Notes: a model not told the origin generated them from the letters alone. Shown: positions 43,661-52,201, counted from the stretch's first letter. The stretch is 52,201 nucleotides of DNA from Actinomadura sp. 6K520 (GCF_004349245.1 NZ_SMLC01000039.1:1-52201); one strand, 5' to 3'. Numbers and translations: made by a program.

Positions 43661-43816
43661 TCACACCGCCGGGGCCGCGACGACGATCACGGGCACGGGC
43701 GGCCCCATGGTGTCGATCACGAGGTGGTAGAGCCGCGGATCGGCGGGGTCGGCCCCGTAGCAGTGCTGCACGCAGGCCGTCCGGGCGCGGTCGTTGCCAC
43801 CGAGCATACGCTCAAC
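43661..43816 (-). pseudogene. C-terminal remnant of a cytidylate-kinase-like protein
   Basis: About 51 codons whose end reads CYGADPADPRLYHLVIDTMGPPVPVIVVAAPAV. This closely resembles the C-terminus of actinobacterial AAA_26 cytidylate-kinase-like proteins, where DPRLYHLVID is highly conserved. The P-loop and nucleotide-binding parts are missing, and the sequence upstream has no similarity. It appears to be a truncated gene copy. Identification is by memory of the family motif. Confidence 0.5.
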
Positions 43817-43927
43817 ATCGCGATCGGGTGACCCGCTCCGCGCAGCTCGTCCCGCCCGGGAAACGCCCCCCGGGAGCAACTGGGTTCCAGGGGGCGCCCC
43901 CTGGCAGAGCACAGCCCCCGGGCTGGC

Positions 43928-44869
43928 TCAGAACAGGGCCGACTGGAGGGAGCGGCGGGCCTTGGTGACGCGCGGGTCGTCCGGCGGGAGGAGCTCGAAC
44001 AGCGACAGCAGGTGCTTGCGCGCCGCGTCGCGGTCGTCCCCCGCGGTGCCGCGCACCGCGGTCACCAACCGCTCGAACGCCTGCTCCATCAGGCCGGACA
44101 CCATCTCCACGTCCGCCGCGCGGATCTGCGCCTGGACGTCACCGGGCTTCGCGCCGGCCTCCTGGAGGGTGCGGTCCGGGTCCAGCGACTGCACCCGCCG
44201 GCTCAGCTCCACCAGCGCGACACCCTGCTTCGCCTGCGCGTTGCGGGGGTCGGCGGCGAGCATCTCCTCGAACGCGGCCTTGGCGCCCTCCAGGTCACCG
44301 CGCTGCAGGGCGTCCTCGGCCCGCTGGGTCACCGGGTCGGCCATCGGCGCGTCCGCCGCACCGGCGGGCTGCTCGCCCTCGGGGGCGTCCGGCAGGATGC
44401 CCTCCTTGCGGAGCGCCTCGAAGAGCTGGTCGATGGCCTGGCGCACCTGCGGCTCGGGGGCCGCGCCGTTCAGGAACGGCAGCAGCTGCCCGGCGACGAC
44501 CGCCGCCACGAACGGGATGCCGCGCACGCCCATCTGCTGCATGTACGCGCCGAGCTGCGGGTTGGCGTCGATGTCGACCTTGGCCAGGATCCACTGGCCG
44601 GCCGCCTCGTTGGCGAGCTTCTCCAGGATCGGCCCGAGCTGTTTGCAGGGCCCGCACCATTCGGCCCAGAAGTCGACGAGGACGGGAACGGACTGCGACC
44701 GCTCCACGACCTCGGTGTTGAAAGTCTGGTCGGTGACGTCCACGACGTACTGGCCGCCGGCCGCACCCGCGCCGCCGGACTGGGCCTGGCGTCCCTGCTG
44801 CTTCCTGGCGGCCGGCTGACGCGCCCCCAGGTCGATGGCCCCGTGCAACGAAAAGTCCCGAGAAGGCAT
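43928..44869 (-). CDS. Thioredoxin-TPR protein, CnoX/YbbN-like
   Basis: A 313-residue protein. The thioredoxin domain (about 41-145) has the active site WCGPC (Cys72, Cys75) and GVRGIPFVAAVVAG. The C-terminal part (about 190-313) has a helical TPR-like region with DALQRGDLEGAKAAFEEMLAADPRNAQAKQGVALVEL and a last helix pair around LLSLFELLPPDDPRV. In E. coli CnoX is a chaperedoxin protecting proteins from oxidation; here the CGPC site is intact, unlike E. coli CnoX (SxxC). ATG 44869 is chosen from the conserved start SFSLHGAIDLG; ATG 44887 is an alternative. Confidence 0.9.
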   Translation of the reverse strand: MPSRDFSLHGAIDLGARQPAARKQQGRQAQSGGAGAAGGQYVVDVTDQTFNTEVVERSQSVPVLVDFWAEWCGPCKQLGPILEKLANEAAGQWILAKVDIDANPQLGAYMQQMGVRGIPFVAAVVAGQLLPFLNGAAPEPQVRQAIDQLFEALRKEGILPDAPEGEQPAGAADAPMADPVTQRAEDALQRGDLEGAKAAFEEMLAADPRNAQAKQGVALVELSRRVQSLDPDRTLQEAGAKPGDVQAQIRAADVEMVSGLMEQAFERLVTAVRGTAGDDRDAARKHLLSLFELLPPDDPRVTKARRSLQSALF

Positions 44870-45265
44870 GGGTCCATCCTGCCCCATGAGCGCACGTGAC
44901 CGTGCGCCCGTACGCTCCCAGCGGAGCGCCGCGCCCGGCGAGCACGCCGGGCACGCCCTAATTTGTTGCACAATTCGACTGTTGTCGGCTTTTTTGGAAT
45001 TCGCCGTCCCGAACGGCAGGCAAAGATTCGAGACGTCCTGCCGTAAAGGCGAAAAGATTGCTGGCAGCCATCACCAAGCCCGGTTATAGTCACGATGTCG
45101 ATGCATCGCGGCACGGCAAAAGCGACCGCGTACCGGGCCGCCGAACGGCGGCCGGAACGGCGGGCACCGCGTGGCAGGGTTGGGGGACCGCGGCCACCGG
45201 AGGTACCCGGACACGGGAATCGCGCCCGGCGCCGCGAGGGCATGACGAGCAATGGGGGGAAACTT
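44870..45265 (+). promoter_or_regulatory. Regulatory region of the ABC pair, unusually AT-rich for the window
   Basis: This 396-bp gap contains an AT-rich stretch (about 44960-45060). It has TTGTTGCACAA, a poly-T run and a stem-loop ACGGCAGG/CCTGCCGT (45013-45020, 45037-45044), then a TATAGT -10 box at 45083-45088. The box gives a leader of roughly 170 nt before the ABC gene. No certain ORF lies within. Confidence 0.4.
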
Positions 45266-46168
45266 GTGATCGCGGAGCATTCCGTGATCGTGGCCCGAGG
45301 AATGGGTGTCCGCCGCGGGGGGCGGTGGCTCCTGCGCCCGGTGACCTTCGGCGTGCCCGAAGGCGTGGTCGGCTTGGCCGGTCCACCTGGTGCCGGTAAA
45401 TCCACTCTGCTGGCCACGTTCGCGACCTTGCGCAGGCCGAACGCCGGCGTGCTGCACATTCTCGGACACGACGTCGCGCACGCCGCCGGGGTCCGGGCCG
45501 CCCGGGCCGCCATCGGCTACCTGCCCGCCCGGTTCTCCCGGGCGGAGCACATGACGGCCGGGGAGTTCGTCGAGTACGCGGCCTACTACAAGCGGACGAG
45601 CGCGTCCGCCGCGCGTTCCATGGTGCGGCGCCTCGACCTCGGCGAGGCCGCCGGCACCGAGCTGGCGCTGCTGCCGCCCGACGTCCGGCTGCGCGCCGGT
45701 CTCGCCGCGGCGTGCGTCCACGAGCCCGAGCTGGTGCTGCTGGACGACCCGTTCGGCGAGCTGTGCGCCGCCGCCGAACCCTGGCCCACCGGCGCGGGCG
45801 GCCCCGGACGCCACGCGCTGACCGCCGCCATGGCGGAACTCGTCCCGGTGCTGCGCACCCTCGCCCCGACGGTGCTCGTCACGGCCGACGCACCCGAGAC
45901 GCTCACCGGCTGGTGCGACCGCCTCCTCACCCTCGCCCGGGGCCGGCTGACCGAGCACGCCACCGGCTCGGCCGGCGCCCGCCGCGGCCGGAGCGCCGCC
46001 GACCGCCGCGCCGCCGACCCGGCCGGCCCGCCGCCCGCGCGCCTCCCGGCGGAACGCCGGCCCGCGCGGCTGGCGCCGCCGCAGATGACGCTGCCCAGCG
46101 TGCCGCTGCCGCAGCTGACGAGGCTCCGGGTGCGCAGGCCGCCCGCCGGAAGCGCCACCGGTGTCTGA
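45266..46168 (+). CDS. ABC transporter ATPase subunit with degenerate motifs
   Basis: A 300-residue ABC ATPase. Walker A is intact (GPPGAGKST, 39-47). Other sites deviate: the Q-loop has Ala88 (GYLPARF) instead of Gln, the signature LSGGQ region reads LLPPDVRL (135-142), the catalytic Glu after Walker B is Asp161 (LVLLDDP), and the switch His is Asp208 (VTADAP). The last 65 residues are an Ala/Pro/Arg-rich tail. GTG 45266 has GGGGGG upstream; ATG 45242 is an alternative. It overlaps the permease by 8 bp. It may bind but not hydrolyse ATP efficiently. Confidence 0.82.
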   Translation: MIAEHSVIVARGMGVRRGGRWLLRPVTFGVPEGVVGLAGPPGAGKSTLLATFATLRRPNAGVLHILGHDVAHAAGVRAARAAIGYLPARFSRAEHMTAGEFVEYAAYYKRTSASAARSMVRRLDLGEAAGTELALLPPDVRLRAGLAAACVHEPELVLLDDPFGELCAAAEPWPTGAGGPGRHALTAAMAELVPVLRTLAPTVLVTADAPETLTGWCDRLLTLARGRLTEHATGSAGARRGRSAADRRAADPAGPPPARLPAERRPARLAPPQMTLPSVPLPQLTRLRVRRPPAGSATGV

Positions 46169-47414
46169 CCTCGGGCGGGTGCTCCGGCTGGACGCCCGCC
46201 GCTCGGCGCTGCTGGTCGCGATGCCGGTCCTCACCGCGGTGGGGACGGCGGCCGCCGCGCCGTCGCTCTACCCGGCGGTCGCCTACTGGGACAACGCCGT
46301 CGTCGCCCTGGTCAACGCGGTCCGCTTCGTGGGCCCGGTGGCCGCGGCACTCGCCGCGTGGACGACGGTCCGGGAACGCCCGCTCGACTACCTGCGCGAC
46401 CTCACGGCGCGGTCCCCCGCCACCGGGGCGCTCTTCGACCTGCTGCTGCTGTCCGCCGCCGCGCTGCTCTCCTACGCCACGGTCACGATGCTGGTCGTCG
46501 TATTCACCCTCGCCCAGGACGGTGCCGGGCACCTCCACCTGGTGGGCGTGGCCGCGGGGGCGGGTTCGCTCGTCCTGCACGTCGTCGCCGGCTACCTGAT
46601 GGGACGCGCCGCACCGCACCGCGCCACGGCCGTCCTCGTCCTCGCCGTGACGTCCCTGTGGGCCGCGCTCCGCGTCCCCGGCATGTCGTGGTGGAGCCTG
46701 CTCCCCCCGGCGGCGTTCGACCACATCGCCCTGTTCACCACCCTGCGCCCCCGCGTGCTCCTCGACCAGGTCACCTGGACGGCCGGGCTGACCACCGCGC
46801 TGGTCCTCGGCTACGTCATGTGGGTGACGCGGCGGTTCCTGATCGTCCTCCCGCTGCTGGTGGCGCTGGGCGCGACGGGCACCGCGACGCTCGGCCTCCG
46901 CGCCTCCGGCGGGACGGTCACGCCCGTCCACGCCGAACCGGTGTGCCGGGAATGGCCGATCACCGTGTGCGTCCACCCCGCGCTGGACGACGCGCTGCCC
47001 GTGCTGACGGCGGCGGCCACTCCCCTCGCCGCGCGCCTCAGCGACACGCCCGGCGCGTTCACGCGCGTGGAGCAGCGCCCGGCGTGGAAGCCCGTCTCGG
47101 TGTCGGACGGCGTCGCCACCGTCCACCTGGACGAAACGCTCTCGCCCGGGTACGAGTCACGTGCCGTCCGGCAGATCAGCCGCAGCCTCCGCGACGCCCA
47201 GGCGTGCGCCGCCTCCCCGGACACCCCCGACCACTACCGCGCGCTGGTCGACGCGTGGCTCCTCGGCGAGGATCCGCCGGCCGTCCCCGACGCCCGCGCC
47301 GCCCGCCGCTTCGCCTCCTGGAGCGAGGCACGCCGCCGCGCCTGGCTACGGCTCAACTTCGCCGACTACCACTCCTGCGCCCTGACCTCCGCCGACTTCC
47401 TAGGGGGCGCTTGA
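46161..47414 (+). CDS. Membrane permease partner with large extracytoplasmic domain
   Basis: A 417-residue protein. Six membrane helices are likely (about 16-37, 50-68, 92-115, 125-145, 155-175, 190-255 region). A C-terminal extracytoplasmic domain (about 265-417) with VCREWPITVCVHPAL, two further Cys, and a Trp-rich end follows. A related 'CVHPA' domain occurs in other actinomycete ABC-2-like membrane proteins of unknown function. It is translationally coupled to the ATPase gene. The substrate is unknown. Its 3' end overlaps convergent DUF3817 by 15 bp. Confidence 0.72.
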   Translation: MSDLGRVLRLDARRSALLVAMPVLTAVGTAAAAPSLYPAVAYWDNAVVALVNAVRFVGPVAAALAAWTTVRERPLDYLRDLTARSPATGALFDLLLLSAAALLSYATVTMLVVVFTLAQDGAGHLHLVGVAAGAGSLVLHVVAGYLMGRAAPHRATAVLVLAVTSLWAALRVPGMSWWSLLPPAAFDHIALFTTLRPRVLLDQVTWTAGLTTALVLGYVMWVTRRFLIVLPLLVALGATGTATLGLRASGGTVTPVHAEPVCREWPITVCVHPALDDALPVLTAAATPLAARLSDTPGAFTRVEQRPAWKPVSVSDGVATVHLDETLSPGYESRAVRQISRSLRDAQACAASPDTPDHYRALVDAWLLGEDPPAVPDARAARRFASWSEARRRAWLRLNFADYHSCALTSADFLGGA

Positions 47415-47711
47415 CGCCGGCGCGCTCGTCGTGTGCGGGGGCCTGGTCCAGTGGCGCTCGACGAGGAACGGCGCGACCGGGAGCACGGCCGCACCCAGGG
47501 CGAGGACCGTGCGCTTGATGTCCCAGCGGAGCGCGTCGCGGACGAGGAAGACCATCCCCACGTAGGCCATGAACAGGACCCCGTGCAGCGGGCCGACCAG
47601 TTGGACGCCCACCTCCGCCTCCGCGCCGTACTTCAGCGGCATCGCGATCAGCAGCAGGACCAGGAAGGACACCGCCTCGGCGATGGAGACCAACCGGAAA
47701 ACGCGAATCAT
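47400..47711 (-). CDS. DUF3817-family membrane protein
   Basis: A 103-residue protein with three membrane helices. The pattern FRLVSIAEAVSFLVLLLIAMPLKYGA, GPLHGVLFMAYVGMVFLV, and ALGAAVLPVAPFLVERH is that of DUF3817 (YdzA-like). The conserved HG in GPLHG is present. ATG 47711 is taken from the family start; there is no good ribosome binding site. It overlaps the permease convergently. Function unknown. Confidence 0.9.
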   Translation of the reverse strand: MIRVFRLVSIAEAVSFLVLLLIAMPLKYGAEAEVGVQLVGPLHGVLFMAYVGMVFLVRDALRWDIKRTVLALGAAVLPVAPFLVERHWTRPPHTTSAPASSAP

Positions 47712-47831
47712 GTCCACGCCGGGAGGAACGCGCAGGTCCCCGGCCGGGTTTCGCGGCGGGCTATGGCTTCGCTCACATCGACCTAACCGGCTCGACAGGT
47801 AAGAGGCGGTCCTTCCGGGAATGTCCCGTAC

Positions 47832-48536
47832 ATGGCTCGCTCGGAAACGAAGAACGACTCGCCCCGGAAGTCGTCCGCCGTCCGGTCCCGCTCCCGTTGG
47901 CGCGGACTGCTCACCCCCGCCCTGCTCATCATCGCGACCATCGCGATCGTGCTGGTGGCCCAGCAGGCGCTGCGCGGCCTCCCCGGATGGCTGAACCCGT
48001 TCGGCGTGGAGACGAAGGACCGCAGCGGGCCCGTCCTGCTGAAGTCGATCCGCGACCTGCACCGCTACGAGGCGGCCAGCGGCAACTTCCAGGTCGTCGT
48101 CGACCTGGAGAAGGACGCGAAGTTTCTGCCGGACTCCCTGCGCGGCAACCGCACGCTGTTCGTCGGCAACGGCTCCGTCGACGCCTACGTCGACTTCTCC
48201 AGGGTGGGCGACGGCGCCGTCAAGGTGAACGGCGACCGGACGGCCGCGACCATCACGCTGCCGCCCGCGCAACTGGAGCGGACCAACCTCGACCAGAAGA
48301 ACAGCTACGTCTACTCCACCGAGCGCGGCCTGATCGACCGCTTCGGCGACTTCTTCAGCAGCAACCCCAACAACCAGCAGCAGCTCTACGTCCTGGCCGC
48401 CCAGAAGATCCAGACCGCCGCGGCCCAGAGCGGCCTGAAGCAACGCGCCGACGCCAACACCAAGACGATGCTGGAGAACATGCTCAAGGCCCTGGGCTTC
48501 ACGAAGGTGACCGTCCAGCAGTCCAACACGCAGTGA
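47832..48536 (+). CDS. DUF4230-family membrane-anchored protein
   Basis: A 234-residue protein. A basic N-terminus (1-24) and one membrane helix (about 25-45) anchor an extracytoplasmic domain. The domain has SGPVLLKSIRDLHRYEAASGNFQVVVDLEK and DAYVDFSRV...ITLPPAQLERTNLDQKNSYVYSTERGLIDRFGDFF, matching DUF4230. The family function is unknown. ATG 47832 starts directly before the basic stretch. It faces the convergent thiolase, with a 40-bp gap. Confidence 0.88.
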   Translation: MARSETKNDSPRKSSAVRSRSRWRGLLTPALLIIATIAIVLVAQQALRGLPGWLNPFGVETKDRSGPVLLKSIRDLHRYEAASGNFQVVVDLEKDAKFLPDSLRGNRTLFVGNGSVDAYVDFSRVGDGAVKVNGDRTAATITLPPAQLERTNLDQKNSYVYSTERGLIDRFGDFFSSNPNNQQQLYVLAAQKIQTAAAQSGLKQRADANTKTMLENMLKALGFTKVTVQQSNTQ

Positions 48537-48576
48537 CCCGCCCTGCCGTCAGCGACAGACGCGCCGCCCTCAGGTG

Positions 48577-49755
48577 TCAGACACGAATAACCAGAGCATC
48601 TCCTTGGCCGCCGCCGCCGCAGAGGCCGGCGGCGCCGATGCCGCCGCCGCGGCGCTTCAGCTCGTAGGCCAGGGCCAGGACGATGCGGGCGCCGGACATG
48701 CCCACCGGGTGGCCGAGGGCGATGGCGCCGCCGTTGACGTTGACCTTGTCCGGGCCGACGCCGAGGTCGCGCATCGACTGGATGCCCACGGAGGCGAACG
48801 CCTCGTTGATCTCGACGAGGTCGAGGTCGCCGACGTCCAGGCCCTCCTTGCCGAGCGCGTGCTTGATCGCGTTGGCGGGCTGGGACTGCAGTGAGTTGTC
48901 GGGGCCGGCGACGTTGCCGTGCGCGCCGATCTCGGCCAGCCACGTCAGCCCGAGCTCCTCGGCCTTGGCCTTGGCCATCACCACGACGGCGGCGGCGCCG
49001 TCGGAGATCTGCGAGGACGAGCCGGCGGTGATCGTCCCCTCCTTGCCGAAGGCGGGACGCAGCTTCGCGAGGGTCTCGGGGGTGGTGTCGCCGCGCACGC
49101 CCTCGTCGGCGGAGAACACGACCGGCTCGCCGCGCCGCTGCGGAATCTCGACGGGCGCGATCTCGTCGTCGAACAGGCCGTTCTTGATGGCCTCGGCGGC
49201 GCGCCGGTGGGAGCGGGCGGAGAACTCGTCCTGCTCCTCGCGGGAGATGTCCAGCTTCGCGTTGTGGTGCTCGGTCGACTCGCCCATGGAGACGCCGTCG
49301 AACGCGTCGGTCAGCGCGTCGTAGGCCATGTGGTCGAGGACCTCGACGGAGCCGTACTTGTAGCCGCCGCGCGACTTCGGCAGCAGGTGCGGGGCCTGCG
49401 TCATCGACTCCATGCCGCCGGCGACGACGATCTCGAACTCGCCGGCCCTGATCAGCTGGTCGGCGAGCGCGATCGCGTCCAGGCCGGACAGGCACACCTT
49501 GTTGATCGTGATCGACGGGACGCTCATCGGGATGCCCGCCTTGACGGCCGCCTGCCGGGACGGGATCTGGCCCGCGCCCGCCTGGAGGACCTGGCCGAGG
49601 ATCACGTACTGGACCTGGTCGCCGGAGATCCCGGCGCGCTCCAGCGCCGCCTTGACCGCGTGCGCCCCGAGGTCGGCCGCGGAGAAGTCCTTCAACGAGC
49701 CCGTCAGGCGCCCGATGGGGGTGCGTGCTCCGGCGACGATCACGGACGTGGTCAT
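48577..49755 (-). CDS. Acetyl-CoA C-acetyltransferase (acetoacetyl-CoA thiolase)
   Basis: A 392-residue biosynthetic thiolase condensing two acetyl-CoA. Catalytic Cys88 (NKVCLSG), His349 (GHPVGMSG) and Cys379 (LCGGGGQG) are all present; the CGGGGQGDA form marks the acetoacetyl-CoA group rather than the degradative type seen at 3320. ATG 49755 has GGAGG upstream. It is divergent from the epimerase gene, and in Streptomyces the same pair sits beside scy/filP, as I recall. Confidence 0.95.
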   Translation of the reverse strand: MTTSVIVAGARTPIGRLTGSLKDFSAADLGAHAVKAALERAGISGDQVQYVILGQVLQAGAGQIPSRQAAVKAGIPMSVPSITINKVCLSGLDAIALADQLIRAGEFEIVVAGGMESMTQAPHLLPKSRGGYKYGSVEVLDHMAYDALTDAFDGVSMGESTEHHNAKLDISREEQDEFSARSHRRAAEAIKNGLFDDEIAPVEIPQRRGEPVVFSADEGVRGDTTPETLAKLRPAFGKEGTITAGSSSQISDGAAAVVVMAKAKAEELGLTWLAEIGAHGNVAGPDNSLQSQPANAIKHALGKEGLDVGDLDLVEINEAFASVGIQSMRDLGVGPDKVNVNGGAIALGHPVGMSGARIVLALAYELKRRGGGIGAAGLCGGGGQGDALVIRV

Positions 49756-49861
49756 GTGGGGGCCTCCAGGGTGGTGCTGCGGCGACGTTTGCCACCATAC
49801 CCAGGAGAACCTTGTTCGGTTCAGTTCGCCCCGCCTGGCCGCCCGAGTAGGGAGAAAGCCC

Positions 49862-50284
49862 ATGCTGACCCGTATCGACCACATCGGTATCGCCTGTCAC
49901 GACCTGGACGCCACCGTCGAGTTCTACAGGGCGACCTACGGCTTCACCGACGCGCACTTCGAGGTGAACGAGGAGCAGGGCGTCCGGGAGTGCATGCTCA
50001 AGATCAACGACACCGGCGACGGGGCGGCGAGCTACCTGCAGCTGATCGAGCCGATCCGGGACGACTCGCCGGTGGCCAAGTGGCTCGCGAAGAACGGCGA
50101 GGGCGTGCACCACATCGCGTTCGGGACCGACGGGACGGTCGAGGACGAGGCGGCCGGCATCGCGGGCCGGGGCGTCCGGGTCCTGTACGACGCGCCGCGC
50201 GGCGGATCCATGGGATCCTTGATCAACTTTTTGCACCCCAAGGACTGCCACGGCGTCCTCACCGAACTGGTGCAGAAGCGCTGA
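49862..50284 (+). CDS. mce: Methylmalonyl-CoA epimerase
   Basis: A 140-residue VOC-fold epimerase interconverting (2S)- and (2R)-methylmalonyl-CoA, feeding propionyl-CoA catabolism and polyketide extender supply. Motifs: [57 protein letters not shown], and [32 protein letters not shown] precedes ATG 49862. Metal-site His residues (DHIG, HHIAF) are present. Confidence 0.95.
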   Translation: MLTRIDHIGIACHDLDATVEFYRATYGFTDAHFEVNEEQGVRECMLKINDTGDGAASYLQLIEPIRDDSPVAKWLAKNGEGVHHIAFGTDGTVEDEAAGIAGRGVRVLYDAPRGGSMGSLINFLHPKDCHGVLTELVQKR

Positions 50285-50625
50285 CGGGGCCGCATGATCT
50301 TCGAGTGCCGCCGCCACGGGGGTGCGACCGGATCGTGACGTGTTCGATATCACGGTGACGGACGGCGGGCCGTTGACTGCCGCTCTGTGACCGTTCCGCC
50401 ACATCTGGTGCATTTGTGGTGCCCGTACCTGGGCCGGGACCGACCCGGAGACGAGGGCCATAAAAGGGACAAAACACGCAGCGCGTCAAGATGAGCCCCC
50501 AACACGGCAGTGTCCGGAGTACGCTTCATTCGCCGGAAGAGGTCTGGGGCACTGCGCCCGTCATGCCAGGCGATCAACCGGTCCCCGGAACCACCCGTAG
50601 CCCCGTCACATCAGGATTGAGCCAC
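50285..50625 (+). promoter_or_regulatory. 341-bp upstream region of the Scy/FilP-like gene
   Basis: There is no convincing gene here. It includes CGTGA...TCACG arms around 50334-50355, a TTGACT near 50373 that resembles a -35 without a matched -10, and a TACGCT box near 50519. A promoter for the polarity protein is expected in this span but could not be placed firmly. An in-frame ATG at 50491 extends the ORF but lacks family similarity. Confidence 0.35.
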
Positions 50626-51963
50626 ATGCAGTCCGACATCGACGCCCAGCTCAGCAACTTCTTTGAAGACACGCCCCCGCGCGAATTCGACGTGGTGCTC
50701 CGCGGCTACGACCGGCACCAGGTCGACGAGCACATCAAATCGCTCGACAACGAGGTCCGGCAGACCCGCGAGCAGACCCAGGCCCTGCAGCGGGAGCTGT
50801 CGGACGCCCATCGTCAGCTGCAGGAGCAGGAACGCCCCACGTACTCCGGTCTCGGCGCGCGCATCGAGCAGCTGCTCAGGCTCGCCGAGGAGCAGGCCAC
50901 CGAGCTCGTGCAGGCCGCCCGCTCCGAAGCGAACGAGATCAAGGCCGCGGCCAAGGTCGACGCCGCCGAGCAGCGCGCCACCGCCGAGAACGACGCCGCG
51001 GAACTGCGCGCCAACGCCCAGCGCGAGGGCGACGACATGCGCAACGCGGCCGAGCGCGAGGCCGAGGAGGTCCGCACCTCCGCCCGCCGCGAGGCCGACG
51101 AGCTGACCTCCACGACCGAGCGCGAGGTCGCCAAGCTGCGCGCGACCGCCGACCACGAGGTCGCCGAGAAGCGCGCCGCGGCCGAGCGGGAGATCGCGAA
51201 GCTGCGCACCACCACCGAGCGCGAGGTCGCGCAGCTGCGCGCGTCCACCAAGCGCGAGCGGGACGAGATCCTCACCACCGCCAAGCGGCAGGCCGACGAG
51301 ATGCGGGCCCAGGCCCAGCGCATCCTGGAGGAGAGCGAGGCCCAGCGCGCCCAGGCCGAGGCCGAGTTCGAGATCCAGCTCGCCGCCCGCCGCGAGGAGG
51401 CCGACCGGCAGGACGCCGAGCGCCACTCGGCCGCCCAGGCCGCCACGCAGAAGCTCGTCGCCGAGGCCGAGCAGCGCGCCGCGTCCGCCGAGCAGCGGGC
51501 CGCCAAGGCCACCCAGCAGGCCGAGCAGACCCGGCGCGAGGCCGACTCGCACGCCAAGCAGCTCATGGCCAACGCGCGCAAGAACTCCGACAACGTCATC
51601 GCCGAGGCCAAGGCGCAGGCCGAGCAGCTGCTCGCCGAGACCAAGGCCGAGGCCGACCGCGTCCGGACGGCGGCGCAGCGCCAGGTCGACGAGCTCACGC
51701 GCCAGCGCGACAGCATCACCAGCCACCTCAACCAGCTGCGTCAGCTGATCGGCGGGGTCGCCCCGAACCTGGGCGGCGACGCCGAACTGGCCGCGCCGCC
51801 GGAGCCCGCCGCGATCCCCGCGGCGGAGCCCAAGCCGGCCCCGCAGCAGGCCGAGCCGCCCCGGCAGCAGCCCGCCGCCCAGCAGGCGAAGCAGGCCCCG
51901 CCCGCCAAGCAGGCCCAGGCCAAGAAGTCCGACGAGGACGACGAGGACTGGTGGCAGGAGTGA
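50626..51963 (+). CDS. Scy/FilP-like DivIVA-domain coiled-coil polarity protein
   Basis: A 445-residue cytoskeletal-type protein. Residues 19-40 (REFDVVLRGYDRHQVDEHIKSL) are the DivIVA N-terminal signature. A heptad coiled coil follows (41-70), then a conserved GLGARIEQLLRLAEEQA segment. Residues 100-231 are twelve consecutive 11-residue repeats without a gap. A longer Ala/Glu/Gln coiled coil runs to about 375, then a Pro/Gln tail ends DEDDEDWWQE. This architecture matches Scy and FilP, which organise hyphal tip growth in Streptomyces. ATG 50626 is chosen at the conserved start. Gene order with mce and the thiolase supports the call. Confidence 0.88.
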   Translation: MQSDIDAQLSNFFEDTPPREFDVVLRGYDRHQVDEHIKSLDNEVRQTREQTQALQRELSDAHRQLQEQERPTYSGLGARIEQLLRLAEEQATELVQAARSEANEIKAAAKVDAAEQRATAENDAAELRANAQREGDDMRNAAEREAEEVRTSARREADELTSTTEREVAKLRATADHEVAEKRAAAEREIAKLRTTTEREVAQLRASTKRERDEILTTAKRQADEMRAQAQRILEESEAQRAQAEAEFEIQLAARREEADRQDAERHSAAQAATQKLVAEAEQRAASAEQRAAKATQQAEQTRREADSHAKQLMANARKNSDNVIAEAKAQAEQLLAETKAEADRVRTAAQRQVDELTRQRDSITSHLNQLRQLIGGVAPNLGGDAELAAPPEPAAIPAAEPKPAPQQAEPPRQQPAAQQAKQAPPAKQAQAKKSDEDDEDWWQE

Positions 51964-51999
51964 ACCGGCCGGCCGCTTGACGACGGCCGACACGTGACG

Positions 52000-52038
52000 G
52001 GAAAGCCTAGAGGCAGCGGAAACGCCTCTAGGCTTTCC
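52000..52038. terminator. Strong terminator after the Scy/FilP-like gene
   Basis: A perfect 15-bp stem GGAAAGCCTAGAGGC / GCCTCTAGGCTTTCC with a 9-nt loop, extended beyond a one-base bulge by GAC/GTC. It lies 36 bp after the stop codon. Confidence 0.9.
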
Positions 52039-52115
52039 GTCGTCTGACCCAGTAGCGCACTGTCCGCGGCTCCGGACATGTGCATGGGAACCGCAGGACG
52101 GAAGAGGAGAGCGGC

Positions 52116-52201
52116 GTGTCCGACGAGACCCCCCACGAGGACGGGCCTGAGGCGAAGCCCGGCTCGGGCCGCCCCGCCACCGGCCGCAAGGTCCCCGCTC
52201 C
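52116..52201 (+). CDS. 5' end of an unidentified gene (runs off the window)
   Basis: GTG 52116 follows GAAGAGGAGAGCGGC. Twenty-eight codons are visible, reading MSDETPHEDGPEAKPGSG and on in a polar, Pro/Gly-rich, probably disordered leader. The product cannot be identified. The codon usage is normal for the window. Confidence 0.7.
   Translation, partial: MSDETPHEDGPEAKPGSGRPATGRKVPA

Noticed and set aside
50611..51993. 460-codon minus-strand ORF with leucine/glycine-rich repeats opposite the coiled-coil gene
   Set aside because: The repeats mirror the 33-bp periodicity of the Scy/FilP-like gene; no start signal and no family.

Overview
The window is very GC-rich, densely coded DNA with strong G/C bias at third codon positions. 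Gene content and order point to a filamentous actinomycete, most likely of the Actinomadura/Thermomonosporaceae or Streptosporangiales type. Markers are an Asp23 operon of the actinobacterial kind, mec-cysO-cysM, a thiolase-mce-Scy/FilP-like polarity gene block, DUF2017/DUF3039/DUF3618 proteins, and many genes with a TAnnnT box 6-7 nt before the start codon (leaderless mRNAs). No transposase, integrase, CRISPR array or rRNA was seen; one tRNA gene is present.

Layout. 1-3.1 kb: a TetR regulator with palindromic operators, a chloramphenicol-type MFS exporter with a candidate leader peptide, a VOC protein and an HxlR regulator. 3.3-7.7 kb: an acyl-CoA thiolase with a nested inverted repeat upstream, a possible orphan small ORF, and an overlapping Asp23/AmaP envelope-stress operon. 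7.7-11.6 kb: a CitA/DcuS-type two-component system, a hairpin-rich intergenic region and a second AmaP/DUF6286 pair. 11.8-18.3 kb: purU, a lipoprotein esterase, a PLP aldolase-like enzyme, a SIMPL protein, a GH4 glycosidase, a short zf-HC2 protein, DUF3618 and bcp. 18.4-20.8 kb: tRNA-Leu(UAG) overlapped by the 3' end of an EmrB-type MFS gene, with a divergent TetR regulator.

20.9-35.9 kb: a conserved actinobacterial housekeeping block (rdgB, rph, MBL hydrolase, murI, cysM-cysO-mec, DUF2017, clpS, pncB, pncA). It is flanked on one side by a three-gene MEDS-domain cluster and interrupted by a second one. The six MEDS proteins carry either an anti-sigma-type HATPase or a STAS domain. All three STAS domains lack the usual phosphorylatable serine and one HATPase has lost its ATP-binding residues. 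This is the best candidate here for an undescribed signalling system.

36-52.2 kb: a cardiolipin-synthase-like PLD protein, a DEAD/SNF2-like helicase, a secreted M43 metalloprotease, DUF3039, YqgE, an LPXTG surface protein, malic enzyme, a cytidylate-kinase-like remnant, a CnoX-like thioredoxin, an ABC pair whose ATPase has degenerate motifs, DUF3817, DUF4230, acetoacetyl-CoA thiolase, methylmalonyl-CoA epimerase and a Scy/FilP-like coiled-coil protein built on perfect 11-residue repeats. The window ends in the first codons of another gene. All calls come from reading the sequence; no database search was possible.
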